Shown: piece by piece, positions 51,840 to 61,544 of the stretch
Layout: every line of letters begins with the position of its first letter
Position numbering within the stretch: position 1 is the first letter of the stretch
NCBI GenBank assembly: GCA_963781705.1
Contig: CAWAGP010000010.1
Coordinates: forward strand, 992,001 to 1,056,000
Direction of reading: 5' to 3'
Source of the DNA: JALYGJ01 sp963781705
GTDB lineage: Bacteria; Chloroflexota; Limnocylindria; Limnocylindrales; CSP1-4
DNA: 64,000 nucleotides
The notes under the pieces: generated by a model
Told to the model about the DNA's origin: nothing
Database searches by the model: none
Seen by the model: the letters and a program-made list of their open reading frames with translations, nothing else
Position numbers and translations under genes: made by a program

Positions 51840-53575
51840 TCAAGCTGCTGCGGACCTTCCTGCGCCCCTACCGGGCACAGATCCTGGTTGTTCTTGTCCT
51901 GCTCTTCATCCAGGCGCTGACAAACCTGTATCTACCCGACCTGAACGCCGAGATCATCAACAACGGCGTGTCGACCGGCGACACCAACTACATCGTCAAC
52001 ACCGGCGCACTGATGCTCGGCGTGACCGTCCTGCTCGGCATCACCTCGGTCGTGGCCGTCTTCCTCGCCGCTCGCGTGGCGATGGGCTTCGGGCGCGACG
52101 TGCGCGGCGAGGTATTCCGCAAGGTCGGGTCGTTTTCGCAGGTCGAGATGAATCGCTTCGGCACCGCGTCGCTGATCACGCGTAACACCAACGACGTGCA
52201 GCAGGTGCAGATGGTCGTGTTCATGGGCCTGACCGTCATCCTGCTGGCGCCGATCATGGGCATCGGCGGCATCATCATGGCCGTTCGCCAGGACGTGCCG
52301 CTTTCGAGCCTGCTGGTCGTGATCCTGCCGATCATGTTCGTATTCATCGGGCTGGTCATGCGCCAGGCGATCCCGCTGTTCCGGGCTATGCAGGTCAAGA
52401 TCGACCGCATCAACCAGGTCATGCGCGAGGCGCTCGCCGGCGTCCGCGTCATCCGTGCCTTCGTGCGCGTCGACCACGAAGAGAAGCGCTTCGACGTCGC
52501 CAACCAGGACCTGTTCGAGACGGCCCTGCGCGTAAACCGCCTGTTCGCGGTGACGATCCCGACGATGATGATCATCCTCAACCTGTCGCAGGTCGCGGTG
52601 ATGTGGTTCGGCGCCGAACGCATATCCGCCGGCGGCATGCCCATCGGCAACCTGACCGCCTTCCTGACCTACCTGATGCAGATCCTCTTCTCAGTGCTGA
52701 TGGCAGTGCTGATGTTCATCTTCGTGCCGCGCGCGGCGGTCTCGGCCGACCGCATCCGCGAGGTGCTCGACACCCACCCGATGATCAGCGACCCGGTCGA
52801 GCCAGTCTCGATAGTGCCCGCGCGCGGCGCCCGGATCGAGTTCCGCAACGTCCAGTTCGGCTATCCCGGTGCCGAGCAGCCGGTGCTGCACGACATCTCG
52901 TTCGTGGCTGAGCCGGGCCAGACGACGGCCATCGTGGGCAGCACCGGCAGCGGCAAGTCGACACTCATCAACCTCATCCCGCGCTTCTACGACGTGACCG
53001 GCGGCGAGGTGCTGATCGACGGCATCGACGTGCGCCAGCTGCGTCGCGAAGACCTGTGGCGGATGATCGGCGTCGTGCCGCAGAACGCCTTCCTGTTCAG
53101 TGGCACAGTGGCTTCCAACCTGCGCTACGGCGACGAACAGGCGACCGACGACGACCTGCAGCACGCGCTCGAGATTGCCCAGGGCAGCGAGTTCGTGGCC
53201 GAGATGACCGGCGGCCTCGAGGCAGAGATCGACCAGGGCGGCAGCAATGTCTCCGGTGGCCAGCGTCAGCGGCTGGCCATTGCCCGGGCGCTGGTCAAGC
53301 GCGCGCCGCTGTACGTTTTCGACGATAGCTTCTCCGCACTCGACTTCCGCACCGACGCGCGCCTGCGGGCGGCGCTGCGCCGCGAGCTGGCCGGCGCGAC
53401 GGCGATCATCGTCGCCCAGCGCGTGGGCACCATTCTCAACGCCGAGCGCATCGTGGTCATGGACGAAGGTCGCGTGGTGGGTGTCGGCACGCATAGCGAA
53501 TTGATGACGAGCTGCGAGACGTATCGCGAAATCGTCTACTCGCAGCTCACCCCGGCCGAGGCGCAGGCCGCATGA
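51836..53575 (+). CDS. ABC exporter half-transporter with degenerate ATP-site residues
   Basis: A 579-residue half-transporter: six membrane helices (about 1-310), then a nucleotide-binding domain with Walker A GSTGSGKST, signature VSGGQRQRLAIARAL and Walker B YVFDDSFSALD. The catalytic Glu after Walker B is Asp, and the switch His is Gln (IIVAQRVGTI). This is how the degenerate partner of heterodimeric exporters such as TM287/288 or LmrCD looks. The intact signature completes the partner's active site. The TTG start overlaps marR. Confidence 0.93.
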   Translation: MIKLLRTFLRPYRAQILVVLVLLFIQALTNLYLPDLNAEIINNGVSTGDTNYIVNTGALMLGVTVLLGITSVVAVFLAARVAMGFGRDVRGEVFRKVGSFSQVEMNRFGTASLITRNTNDVQQVQMVVFMGLTVILLAPIMGIGGIIMAVRQDVPLSSLLVVILPIMFVFIGLVMRQAIPLFRAMQVKIDRINQVMREALAGVRVIRAFVRVDHEEKRFDVANQDLFETALRVNRLFAVTIPTMMIILNLSQVAVMWFGAERISAGGMPIGNLTAFLTYLMQILFSVLMAVLMFIFVPRAAVSADRIREVLDTHPMISDPVEPVSIVPARGARIEFRNVQFGYPGAEQPVLHDISFVAEPGQTTAIVGSTGSGKSTLINLIPRFYDVTGGEVLIDGIDVRQLRREDLWRMIGVVPQNAFLFSGTVASNLRYGDEQATDDDLQHALEIAQGSEFVAEMTGGLEAEIDQGGSNVSGGQRQRLAIARALVKRAPLYVFDDSFSALDFRTDARLRAALRRELAGATAIIVAQRVGTILNAERIVVMDEGRVVGVGTHSELMTSCETYREIVYSQLTPAEAQAA

Positions 53576-55569
53576 GCGGGCAGTTCGCCCGCGGTCGGGG
53601 CGCGGCTGGCAGTAGGCCCGCGGCCGGGGGCGGGCCGCGGCGCGGTGGTTTCGGACCGGGTCACATGATGATGGGCGGCGCGCCGCCGGAGAAACCGAAG
53701 GACTTCGGCAATTCCTTCCGGCGGTTGATCGGCCGGCTCCGCCCAGAGCGTGCCCGGCTGGTGCTGGTCATCGCGCTGGCCGTCGTGAGTGTCATCTTCG
53801 CGGTGCTCGGACCGAAGATCCTGGGCGACGCCACGAACATAATCTTCTCGGGCGTCATCAGCCAGAACCTGCCCGCGGGCGTAAGCCAGGCGGACATCGA
53901 GGCCGGCCTGCGCGCCAGCGGGCAAAATCAGCTCGCCGACATGCTCAGCGGCATGACGCTCACCCCGGGCCTGGGCATCGATTTCGGCGCCCTGGCCAAC
54001 ATCCTCGTGGTGCTCATCGGCATCTTCGTCGTCAGCGCCCTGTTCGCCTGGGCACAGGCCTACATCATGGCCGGCGTCACTCAGCGCACGGTCTACCGGC
54101 TGCGCCAGGACATCGACGTCAAGCTGGGCAAGCTGCCCCTCAGGTACTTCGACGACCACTCGCGCGGCGACCTGCTCAGCCGCGTGACGAACGACATCGA
54201 CAACATCGGCCAGACACTCCAGCAGAGCCTGACCCAGCTCATCACCTCGATCCTGACGGTGATCGGCGTGCTCGTGATGATGCTCACCATCAGCTGGGAG
54301 CTGGCGCTCATATCGGTCCTCGCGGTGCCCGCCGCACTGATCGTGACCCTGTTCATCATCCGCCGCTCACAGCGCCAGTTTGTCGCCCAGTGGGCCTCGA
54401 CCGGCGCGCTCAACGGACAGGTCGAGGAGATGCATACCGGCCACAACATCGTGACCGTCTTCGGCCGCCACAAGGAGGCGATGGAGCGCTTCACAGAAGA
54501 GAACGAGCGCCTCTATGACGCCAGCTACAGGGCGCAGTTCATCTCCGGGATCATCCAGCCGGCGATGAACCTGATCAGCAACTTCAACTATGTCGCCATC
54601 GCCGTCATCGGCGGCGTGCGCGTGGCGAGCGGTCAGATGTCGCTGGGCGACGTGGTTGCGTTCATCCAGTATTCGCGCCAGTTTACGCAGCCCATCGTGC
54701 AGGCGGCCAGCATCGCCAACGTGCTGCAGTCGGCGGTTGCTTCGGCCGAGCGCGTGTTCGAGTTGCTCGACGAGGGCGAGTTGACGCAGCAAACGGACAA
54801 TCCGCGGCAGCTGGGCGACGTTGTCGGACGAGTCGGCTTCGACGATGTGTCCTTCCGTTACCGGCCCGAAGCACCGCTCATCGAGCATCTCAGCCTGGTC
54901 GCCGAGCCGGGTGCCACGGTGGCCATCGTTGGCCCGACGGGCGCCGGCAAGACGACGCTGGTCAACCTGCTGATGCGCTTCTATGAGATCGACGGAGGGA
55001 GCATCACGGTCGACGGCATCGACACGCGCGACGTTACCCGCGAGGACCTGCGGCGCGAGTTTGGCATGGTCCTGCAGGACACGTGGCTGTTCCACGGCAC
55101 GATCCGCGAGAACATCGCCTACGGCCGCGAGGATGCGACCGAGGAGCAGATCGTCGCCGCCGCCGAGGAGGCCCACGTCGACCACTTCGTGCGCACCCTG
55201 CCGGCCGGCTACGAGACGGTCGTCGACGACGATGCGACCAACCTGTCACAGGGCGAGAAGCAGCTGATGACCATTGCACGGGCCTTCCTCGCCGACCCGC
55301 GCATCCTCATCCTCGATGAGGCGACGAGCTCGGTCGACACTCGTACCGAAGTGCTCATCCAGCGCGCCATGGCCAAGCTGATGGCCGGCCGGACGACCTT
55401 CGTCATCGCGCACCGCCTATCGACCATTCGCGATGCCGACCTGATCGTGGTCATGGATCACGGCAAGATCGTCGAGACGGGCACGCATACCGAACTGCTC
55501 GACCGGCGCGGCTTCTACTACGAGCTCTATCAGAGCCAGTTCGTGGAGGCGCTCGCCGACGTCGCCTGA
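53572..55569 (+). CDS. ABC exporter half-transporter with consensus catalytic Glu/His
   Basis: A 665-residue partner of the preceding gene. A Gly/Arg-rich N-terminal extension of about 45 residues is followed by six membrane helices (about 60-370, with a loop insertion near 85-150 between the first helices). The NBD has Walker A GPTGAGKTT, Walker B ILILDEATSSVD with Glu, and switch His in VIAHRLSTI. Its signature is altered to LSQGEKQL. Together the two genes make one good and one degenerate ATP site, the hallmark of a heterodimeric multidrug exporter. The start overlaps by ATGA. Confidence 0.93.
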   Translation: MSGQFARGRGAAGSRPAAGGGPRRGGFGPGHMMMGGAPPEKPKDFGNSFRRLIGRLRPERARLVLVIALAVVSVIFAVLGPKILGDATNIIFSGVISQNLPAGVSQADIEAGLRASGQNQLADMLSGMTLTPGLGIDFGALANILVVLIGIFVVSALFAWAQAYIMAGVTQRTVYRLRQDIDVKLGKLPLRYFDDHSRGDLLSRVTNDIDNIGQTLQQSLTQLITSILTVIGVLVMMLTISWELALISVLAVPAALIVTLFIIRRSQRQFVAQWASTGALNGQVEEMHTGHNIVTVFGRHKEAMERFTEENERLYDASYRAQFISGIIQPAMNLISNFNYVAIAVIGGVRVASGQMSLGDVVAFIQYSRQFTQPIVQAASIANVLQSAVASAERVFELLDEGELTQQTDNPRQLGDVVGRVGFDDVSFRYRPEAPLIEHLSLVAEPGATVAIVGPTGAGKTTLVNLLMRFYEIDGGSITVDGIDTRDVTREDLRREFGMVLQDTWLFHGTIRENIAYGREDATEEQIVAAAEEAHVDHFVRTLPAGYETVVDDDATNLSQGEKQLMTIARAFLADPRILILDEATSSVDTRTEVLIQRAMAKLMAGRTTFVIAHRLSTIRDADLIVVMDHGKIVETGTHTELLDRRGFYYELYQSQFVEALADVA

Positions 55570-55598
55570 CGGCTGCAATGCCCCGATCTGCGGATCAG

Positions 55599-56114
55599 TC
55601 AGATGGGCGGGATGTCGCGCTCCATCGCGAGCGCGCCGTAGGAGCGGCCCGATTCGGCCTCCGGCCCGTCGTTGAGCAGTCGGAAGCCGATGCGCTCGTA
55701 GAAGCGCTGCGCGCCGGCGTTGACGCCGGTGACCCACAGCACGACGCGACGTGCGCCCCAACCGGCACCCCAGTCGGCGACCGCCTGCACCAGCCCGCGC
55801 CCCGCGCCGCCGCGGCGCACCTCGGGCGCCACCCACATCGAGAACAGCAGGCAGTCGGTCGGCGGTCGGCGGCGGGCCTGGACCATGCCCACCGGCCAAT
55901 CGGGCCCCGTCTCGCTATCGAACGCGAGGAAATAGGTGCGCCGACTGCCGCGTGACGAGGCGCGCGCGATCGAGGTCCATTCGTCGTTGGGCTGATCGAC
56001 AGCGTCCTCGTAGCGCGTGCCGAACGCGTATGGCGCCTCGCGCAAGGCGCGCAGGCGCACCTGCCGCAGCAGTTCGCCCTGCTGTGGCGTGATGCGCTCA
56101 ATCGTGACCGGCAT
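55599..56114 (-). CDS. GNAT-family N-acetyltransferase
   Basis: A 171-residue acetyltransferase. Acetyl-CoA loop VAPEVRRGGAGRGLVQAVAD and motif B NAGAQRFYERIGFRLL are present, with a start RITPQQGELLRQVRLRALRE typical of the group acting on small amines. The substrate is unknown. Start issue: an ATG 14 nt upstream (56128) sits 6 nt after TACGCT but is out of frame by one base within a GGGG run. Dropping one G would give MGDMPVTIERI, so an indel is possible. Confidence 0.85.
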   Translation of the reverse strand: MPVTIERITPQQGELLRQVRLRALREAPYAFGTRYEDAVDQPNDEWTSIARASSRGSRRTYFLAFDSETGPDWPVGMVQARRRPPTDCLLFSMWVAPEVRRGGAGRGLVQAVADWGAGWGARRVVLWVTGVNAGAQRFYERIGFRLLNDGPEAESGRSYGALAMERDIPPI

Positions 56115-56255
56115 GTCGCCCCATGGCGGCAGCGTAATTGCCCGACAGGTGGCTTGTCCCTCGGAATCCGCGGGGCGTGACCGGCCGGTGCCGGCGACGC
56201 GATCACGACCTTAGGCTCTCACCACGTTTTGTCGGGATTGGTCACACTAACAGCG

Positions 56256-58408
56256 ATGTTGCTGGATCGATTGAGCTGCGCCTGGCGTCAGGTTGCGGCG
56301 ACACTGCTGGTCGGGCTGGCGCTGTTGCTGGCCGGCGCCGGGGCAGTGCGCGCGGTCGACATTCCCTCGCTCCAGAGCGCGGTCACCGACCAGACCGGCG
56401 CACTCAGCGGGCAGGAGCCGCAGATCCAGGATGCGCTCCAGCAACTCTTCACGCGCACCGGCGTGCAGGTGTACGTGCTGTTCGTGCCGACGACGGGCGG
56501 CATGGATATCGGCGCGTACGCGGCCGCTGTCGGCGAACAGAGCCTCGGACCCGACGACGCGCTGCTGACGGTTGCGTTGCAGGAACGCGCGGACAACATC
56601 ACCACCGGCGTCAACCTGCGCAGCCGCGTCTCGCAGTCGAGCCTCGACCAGGTGCGCACCAATGTGCTCGAACCCGGCCTCGCGTCCGGTGACTATGGGG
56701 GCGCGGTGATAAGCACGGTCAACGCCCTGGGCAACGTCTTCCCGCCGCTCACACCGCCATCTGTGGCACCCACCGCTGCACCGACGCCCACTGCCACACC
56801 GCCGCCCGGCGAACCGGCGCAGGGGTCATCCGGCACGGCGGCCTTCCTGATCCTGCTGATCATCGCCATCGTCATCGTCGTTGGCGCGGCCTGGCTGATC
56901 GCGCGCATGCGCCAGTTGCGGTCTGATCGCCAGGCGGCGTTCGAGGAGGCCAAGACCCAGGAACAACTGGGGCGGCAGGCGAACAAGACGCTGATCAAGA
57001 CGGATGACGACCTGCGTGATGCGGAGCAGCAGTTGGGCTTCGCCGAGACCGAGTTCGGTAGCGAGCGAGCCAAGCCACTGCGCGACTCCCTGGCCGGTGC
57101 GCGCGACGAACTGAACGCCGCGTTCACCATCGGCCAGAAGCTCGATGACGACGAGCCTGAAACGCCCGACCAGCGGCGGCAGATGATCCAGGACATCATC
57201 ACCGGCTGCCAGAAGGCGGAAGCGGTCATCGCCGCACAAACGGCCGAACTGGGCAGGCTGCGCGACCTGGAACGCAACGCCGCCGACGTGCTCACGCGGC
57301 TGGATGGCGACCTCGCCAGCGCACAGGAGCAGCTCACGACGGCGGCCGCCGACAAGCAGCGCCTGACCAAGTACGCCGACGCAAGCACGGCCTCGGTGGC
57401 GGGCAACCTGGACAAGGCACGCGACAAACTCGCTCTCGCCCAGGACACGGATCGCTGCGGGACACGCGGCGATCACGGCCAACGACAAGGCGGCCGCGGC
57501 GAGCGCGGCGAGCGACGCACAGGTCGCGCTCCAGGATGCGACGGCGATGCTGACGGCGGTGAGCACGCTGGCCGACTCACTCGACCAGACGGCGACCAAG
57601 TTGCAGGCCGAACTGAAGGACGCGGCGGCCGATATCGCCACCGCGCAGGCGGCGGCGAAGAAACAGCCGCCGGCACAGCCGCAAGCCCTGGCCGACGCCC
57701 AGACAGCGCTGACTGAAGCCCAAGAGAAGGGCACGGGCGACCGGCCTGACGTGTTGGCCGCCTTCCAGCGTGCGACGGACGCCCACGCGCTGGCCGACAA
57801 GGTCCTTGCCGACGTGCGCGAGCGGCAGGCTGCCGTGCAGCGCGCCTATCTGGGCGCGCAGTCGGCCATCGCGGCTGCCGACGCGAGCGTCAGCCGCGCG
57901 CGTGACTTCATTGCCACCTATCGGCGCGAGCAGGACATCGGACGCGAGGCACGCAACCGATTGGCCGAAGCGGAACGTCACCTGGCCGCAGCCAAGCCGC
58001 TGCTGGATACGGACGCGGCCCAGGCGCTGGCGGAAGCGCAGGCCGCCAGCCAATACGCCGGCCAGGCGTACGCGCTCGCCCAGCAGGTGCCGCCCAGTTA
58101 CGGACCTTTCGACCCCAACCAATACCGACCCGACAACGGCCTGGGCACGCTGCTGGCGGGCGCCATCCTGGGCTCGGTCCTGTCGGGCGGACGCCGTGGC
58201 GGTCGGGGCGGTGGTGGCTGGGGAGGGCCAACCCGGCACGGCGGCAACTGGGGCGGCGGTTTCGGCGGCGGCCGCTCCAGTGGCGGCGGATTTGGTTCGG
58301 GCGGTTTCGGGGGAGGGTTTGGTTCAGGCGGTTTCGGGGGCGGCCACGGCGGCGGTTTCGGCGGCGGCCGATCGAGCAGCCACTTTGGCGGCAACTCGCT
58401 CAGTTTAG
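56256..58408 (+). CDS. TPM-domain secreted/membrane protein with Gly-rich end, frame-disrupted
   Basis: About 700 residues. A signal peptide (ATLLVGLALLLAGAGAVRAV) is followed by a TPM/YgcG-type domain (VTDQTGALSGQEPQIQDALQ, NITTGVNLRSRVSQSSLDQV), a Pro/Thr linker, one membrane helix (AFLILLIIAIVIVVGAAWLI), and long coiled coils. The end is a Gly-rich region with repeated GGFGSGGFGGG. The frame breaks near 57445-57455: one surplus G, after which AGHAAITANDKAAAA continues. It breaks again close to the end, since the main frame would run through the next gene; the TAG at 58408 one frame over is the likeliest stop. Function unknown; the TPM domain is known from photosystem repair and phosphatase-like proteins. 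Confidence 0.7.
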
Positions 58409-58519
58409 AGGGCCTAACGGCACTACATCCTCTCGGACCCGCTGACCTACAGTCGCGCCACCGGAGCGCCGAGGCGGCCGTTCACGCATGCCTGGCGTGC
58501 GGGGAAAAGGAGCGTCACG

Positions 58520-59851
58520 ATGGGCGCCACCCTCGGAATCCTGATCGTCATCGGCTTGGCGGCTGCCGGACTCGGCACCCTGATCGATGCGCGCGTGCAC
58601 GGCGATCCACCTGTGGTCGGGTGGCTCCTGCTGGTGATCCCGCTACTCGTCGTGGCCTGGATCGCTCGTGCCGTGTACCGCGCGATCGTGATCCGCGGGG
58701 ATTCGCTCCGCCGCCTCCAGTACCACGGCGGATCGAAGGAGGCGCTGGCCGCGATCAGCGTGGTGGCGCTCGTTGTCGGCGGACTGCACTTCGGTATCCA
58801 GGCGGCCTACCAGTCGCAGCGCCCCGGCGCCGAACTCACCGCGGCACTCGCTCCGGCATGCTCCGGGGTGGCCGTCGCCGGCGCCGGCGCGGTCGCGGCA
58901 CCCGGTACCGCGGCTAACCACCTGGTTGTCCTCTCCAGCGACGGCACAGAACACGCCTGGACGGGCTATCCGCCGATGGCATGGCGACCGTTGACGCTCG
59001 ACGATGCCGAATTCGTGGCCTGCATATCACCCGAGACGACGTATACGCAGATCCAGGTGTGCAGCTACTCCAACGGGCCGGCGATCACTCGCTACAGCGC
59101 TAACCGCGACGTGAAGGTGGTCGAAGCCGCCACCGGCCGCACGATCGCGTCCTTCACATTGAGCGACAACCCACGCGCGTGCGGCCAGACGGAGAAGCGC
59201 GACCTGACCGAGCTGCGCGGCGATGTCGGCTGGGCGGACTTCCAGGAGCGTGCCACGACCATCGTTGAGACCGGCTCCTACCACTACACCGAGGCCTCAG
59301 GAGAACCAACGGTCGCGCCGCAGCCAACAATCGCCTCCGGCACGCCGTTGACCCCTGTCAGTCCGGAGCCGACCGAGCAGTCTAAGTCGACTGCGAAGCC
59401 CGGGACCGGGTACGGGTCGCGCGACCTGCCGGTGCCGCTGGGCACCGAATTTGTGGTCGATGGCTGGCGGGTCACGATTGATCGCGTGATGGCGAACGCC
59501 AACCAGGCGATGGCCCGGGCAAACCGCTTCAACGACCCGCCGGCCGCCGGTCACCAGTACTACATGATCTCCGTGACGGCCAAGTTCGTGGGCAGCGGCT
59601 CGGACAATCTGCACGCGAGCTTCTCGATGCGCGCCATGGGTCAGCTTGCGGTCGAATACTCCACCTTCGAGAACAGCTGCGGAGTGCCGCCTGACCCGGA
59701 GATCGAGATCAGCGATCCAACTGTCCACAGCGGGGGCATCATCTCCGGCTGGGCGGCGTGCTGGGAGATCGACAAGGAGGACGCGGGCTCGCTCCAGATG
59801 GTGATGAAGCCATTCACCACCGACGAGGAGGTCTGGTTCGCCCTCAGCTGA
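58520..59851 (+). CDS. Membrane protein with C-terminal DUF4352 domain
   Basis: A 443-residue protein with three membrane helices in the first 100 residues (TLGILIVIGLAAAGLGTLI, WLLLVIPLLVVAWIA, AAISVVALVVGGLHFGIQA). An extracellular region with paired cysteines follows, then a Pro/Thr linker and a DUF4352 immunoglobulin-like domain (VPLGTEFVVDGWRVTIDRVM, QYYMISVTAKFVGSGSDNL). AAAAGGAGCGTCACG precedes ATG as a good ribosome binding site. Function unknown. Confidence 0.75.
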   Translation: MGATLGILIVIGLAAAGLGTLIDARVHGDPPVVGWLLLVIPLLVVAWIARAVYRAIVIRGDSLRRLQYHGGSKEALAAISVVALVVGGLHFGIQAAYQSQRPGAELTAALAPACSGVAVAGAGAVAAPGTAANHLVVLSSDGTEHAWTGYPPMAWRPLTLDDAEFVACISPETTYTQIQVCSYSNGPAITRYSANRDVKVVEAATGRTIASFTLSDNPRACGQTEKRDLTELRGDVGWADFQERATTIVETGSYHYTEASGEPTVAPQPTIASGTPLTPVSPEPTEQSKSTAKPGTGYGSRDLPVPLGTEFVVDGWRVTIDRVMANANQAMARANRFNDPPAAGHQYYMISVTAKFVGSGSDNLHASFSMRAMGQLAVEYSTFENSCGVPPDPEIEISDPTVHSGGIISGWAACWEIDKEDAGSLQMVMKPFTTDEEVWFALS

Positions 59852-59863
59852 TGCGTATGTGGG

Positions 59864-60763
59864 TCAGTGCCTGGTGCGTGCGGCGATGCGTCGTAACGCG
59901 TCGCCCCAGCCGGCGTCGAGCGGCGCCCCCGGCTGATCGAGGTCGATCAACAGCGGCGCGTGGTCGGATGGCACCGGCTGGCCCTTGCGCGCCTCGCGGT
60001 CGATCTCGGCCCAGATGACCCGTTCGGCGACCGACCGCGTGACCAGCAGGTGGTCGATGCGCATGCCCAGGTTCTTGTGGAAGTTGCCGGCGCGGTAATC
60101 CCACCAGCTGAAACGACTTGGTTCTGAATGCTGGGCGCGATAGGCGTCGACCAGGCCCCACTTGATGAGTGTCGCGAAGGCATCGCGCTCGCGAGTCGAG
60201 ACGTGCGTGCCGCCATGTGCCGCGGCCTCGTTCCAGACGTCGATCGGCTGCGGCGCGATGTTCAGGTCGCCGCCCAGTACCAGCGGCTCGCCCGGCCGCG
60301 TCGTCTCGGCCAGCCACCTGTCCAGGCGCTCGAACCACGCCAGCTTGCCGGTATAGAAGGGCGAGTCAACGACGCGGCCGTTGGGGGCGTAGAGGCACAC
60401 GAAACGGATGCCGGCCACGACCGCGCTGACCATGCGTGCCTCGTCGAACGGATTGAAATCCTCCTCGGCGATGCTCGTGTCGGCGCCGGCTGCGCTGTTG
60501 CGCACAGGGCCGTCACCGAAATTGGTGATGATGCTTGTCGCGTCAACGGGCAGGCGCGAGGCGATAGCCACACCGTTCCAACGGCCCTCGCCGTGGTGGA
60601 CGAGCTCGTAGCCGCGCATGCGGAAGGGGAGCAGCGGCGCGTCGTCGTCGGCCAGCTTGGTCTCCTGCAGCAGCAGCACGTCCGGCTGGCCGCGCTCCAG
60701 CCACTCGAGCACGCGCTCCATGCGCGCCTTGAGCGAGTTGACGTTCCAGGTGGCGATGCGCAC
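59864..60763 (-). CDS. xth: Exodeoxyribonuclease III (AP endonuclease)
   Basis: A 299-residue exonuclease III-family enzyme that incises DNA at abasic sites. Motifs: RIATWNVNSLKARMERVLEW, LLLQETKLADDD, GVAIASRLPVD, VCLYAPNGRV, VLGGDLNIAPQPIDV and SDHAPLLIDLD; the metal and catalytic residues (Glu, Asp, Asn, His) are all present. The GTG start at 60763 gives the normal N-terminus, with GATAAT 6 nt upstream. Confidence 0.94.
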   Translation of the reverse strand: MRIATWNVNSLKARMERVLEWLERGQPDVLLLQETKLADDDAPLLPFRMRGYELVHHGEGRWNGVAIASRLPVDATSIITNFGDGPVRNSAAGADTSIAEEDFNPFDEARMVSAVVAGIRFVCLYAPNGRVVDSPFYTGKLAWFERLDRWLAETTRPGEPLVLGGDLNIAPQPIDVWNEAAAHGGTHVSTRERDAFATLIKWGLVDAYRAQHSEPSRFSWWDYRAGNFHKNLGMRIDHLLVTRSVAERVIWAEIDREARKGQPVPSDHAPLLIDLDQPGAPLDAGWGDALRRIAARTRH

Positions 60764-60769
60764 GACGCG

Positions 60770-60775
60770 ATTATC
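60770..60775 (-). promoter_or_regulatory. -10 element GATAAT of xth
   Basis: GATAAT on the minus strand, 6 nt before the GTG at 60763, consistent with a leaderless message. Confidence 0.45.
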
Positions 60776-60825
60776 GGCGGTCCGCCCGCGTGCGGCCGGA
60801 ACTGGCGGTCCGAGCGGCTCCGCGT

Positions 60826-60831
60826 CAAAAT
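60826..60831 (+). promoter_or_regulatory. -10-like CAAAAT of the alpha/beta hydrolase gene
   Basis: CAAAAT ends 6 nt before ATG 60838, divergent from the xth promoter in a 74-bp intergenic region. Confidence 0.35.
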
Positions 60832-60837
60832 GCGCTG

Positions 60838-61527
60838 ATGGACATCGCCCTCGTTCACGGCGCCTACCACGGCGCCTGGTGTTGGGATCTCCTGCGGCCC
60901 GAGCTCGAACGGCGCGGGCACCGGGTGATCGCCATGGACTTGCCCGTCTCCGAACCGGCGCTGGGCGCGGCCGACTACGCCAGGGTTGTCGAGGAGGCAC
61001 TGGGCGACAGCGCCAACCCGGTGATCGTCGGCCACTCAGCCGGCGGACTGGTCATTCCGTTGGTGGCCGCCCGACGGCCGGTGCGCAAGCTCATCTTCCT
61101 GGCCGCGTTCATCCCGCAGCCGGGCCTGAGCGCAGGCGAGCAGCGTGCCGCCGAGCCTATCGACGCCAGTTTTGCGCCGACCACGTCCGAGTGGACCGAC
61201 CTGGGCAACGACGTCTGGATGGTCGGGCCGAACACGGCGACGGAGATGTTCTACAGCGACGTGCCGAGCGAACTGGCCGGCTGGGCGACGGGACGGCTGC
61301 GCCCGCAGTGCTACCAGCTGATGAGCGAGCCCACGCCACTCAGAGCGTGGCCGGACGTCGAGAGCGGCGCGATCGTGTGCGCGGACGACCATGCCATCAA
61401 CCCCGACTGGGTCCGGTCCGCGGCCCGCGCGCGGCTGGGCGCGGCAGCGGTCGAAATCGCGGGCGGCCACTCGCCCTTCCTGTCTCGTCCAGCCGAGCTG
61501 GCCCAGCTAATCGACTCCCTGCTCTGA
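60838..61527 (+). CDS. Alpha/beta hydrolase (hydroxynitrile lyase/esterase-like)
   Basis: A 229-residue alpha/beta hydrolase. The oxyanion region is LVHGAYHGAWCWDLLRPELE, the nucleophile elbow GHSAGG, and the catalytic His GGHSPFL near the end; the acid is probably the Asp in CADDHAINPDW. The short size and HGAYHGAW are typical of the MES/HNL-like group of small esterases. The substrate is unknown. ATG 60838 fits these motifs. Confidence 0.88.
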   Translation: MDIALVHGAYHGAWCWDLLRPELERRGHRVIAMDLPVSEPALGAADYARVVEEALGDSANPVIVGHSAGGLVIPLVAARRPVRKLIFLAAFIPQPGLSAGEQRAAEPIDASFAPTTSEWTDLGNDVWMVGPNTATEMFYSDVPSELAGWATGRLRPQCYQLMSEPTPLRAWPDVESGAIVCADDHAINPDWVRSAARARLGAAAVEIAGGHSPFLSRPAELAQLIDSLL

Positions 61528-61531
61528 GGGC

Positions 61532-61537
61532 TAAGGT
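61532..61537 (+). promoter_or_regulatory. -10 element TAAGGT of the S33 peptidase gene
   Basis: TAAGGT ends 7 nt before ATG 61545. A TCGACT 15 nt further up could be a poor -35. Confidence 0.4.
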
Positions 61538-61544
61538 AAGCACG

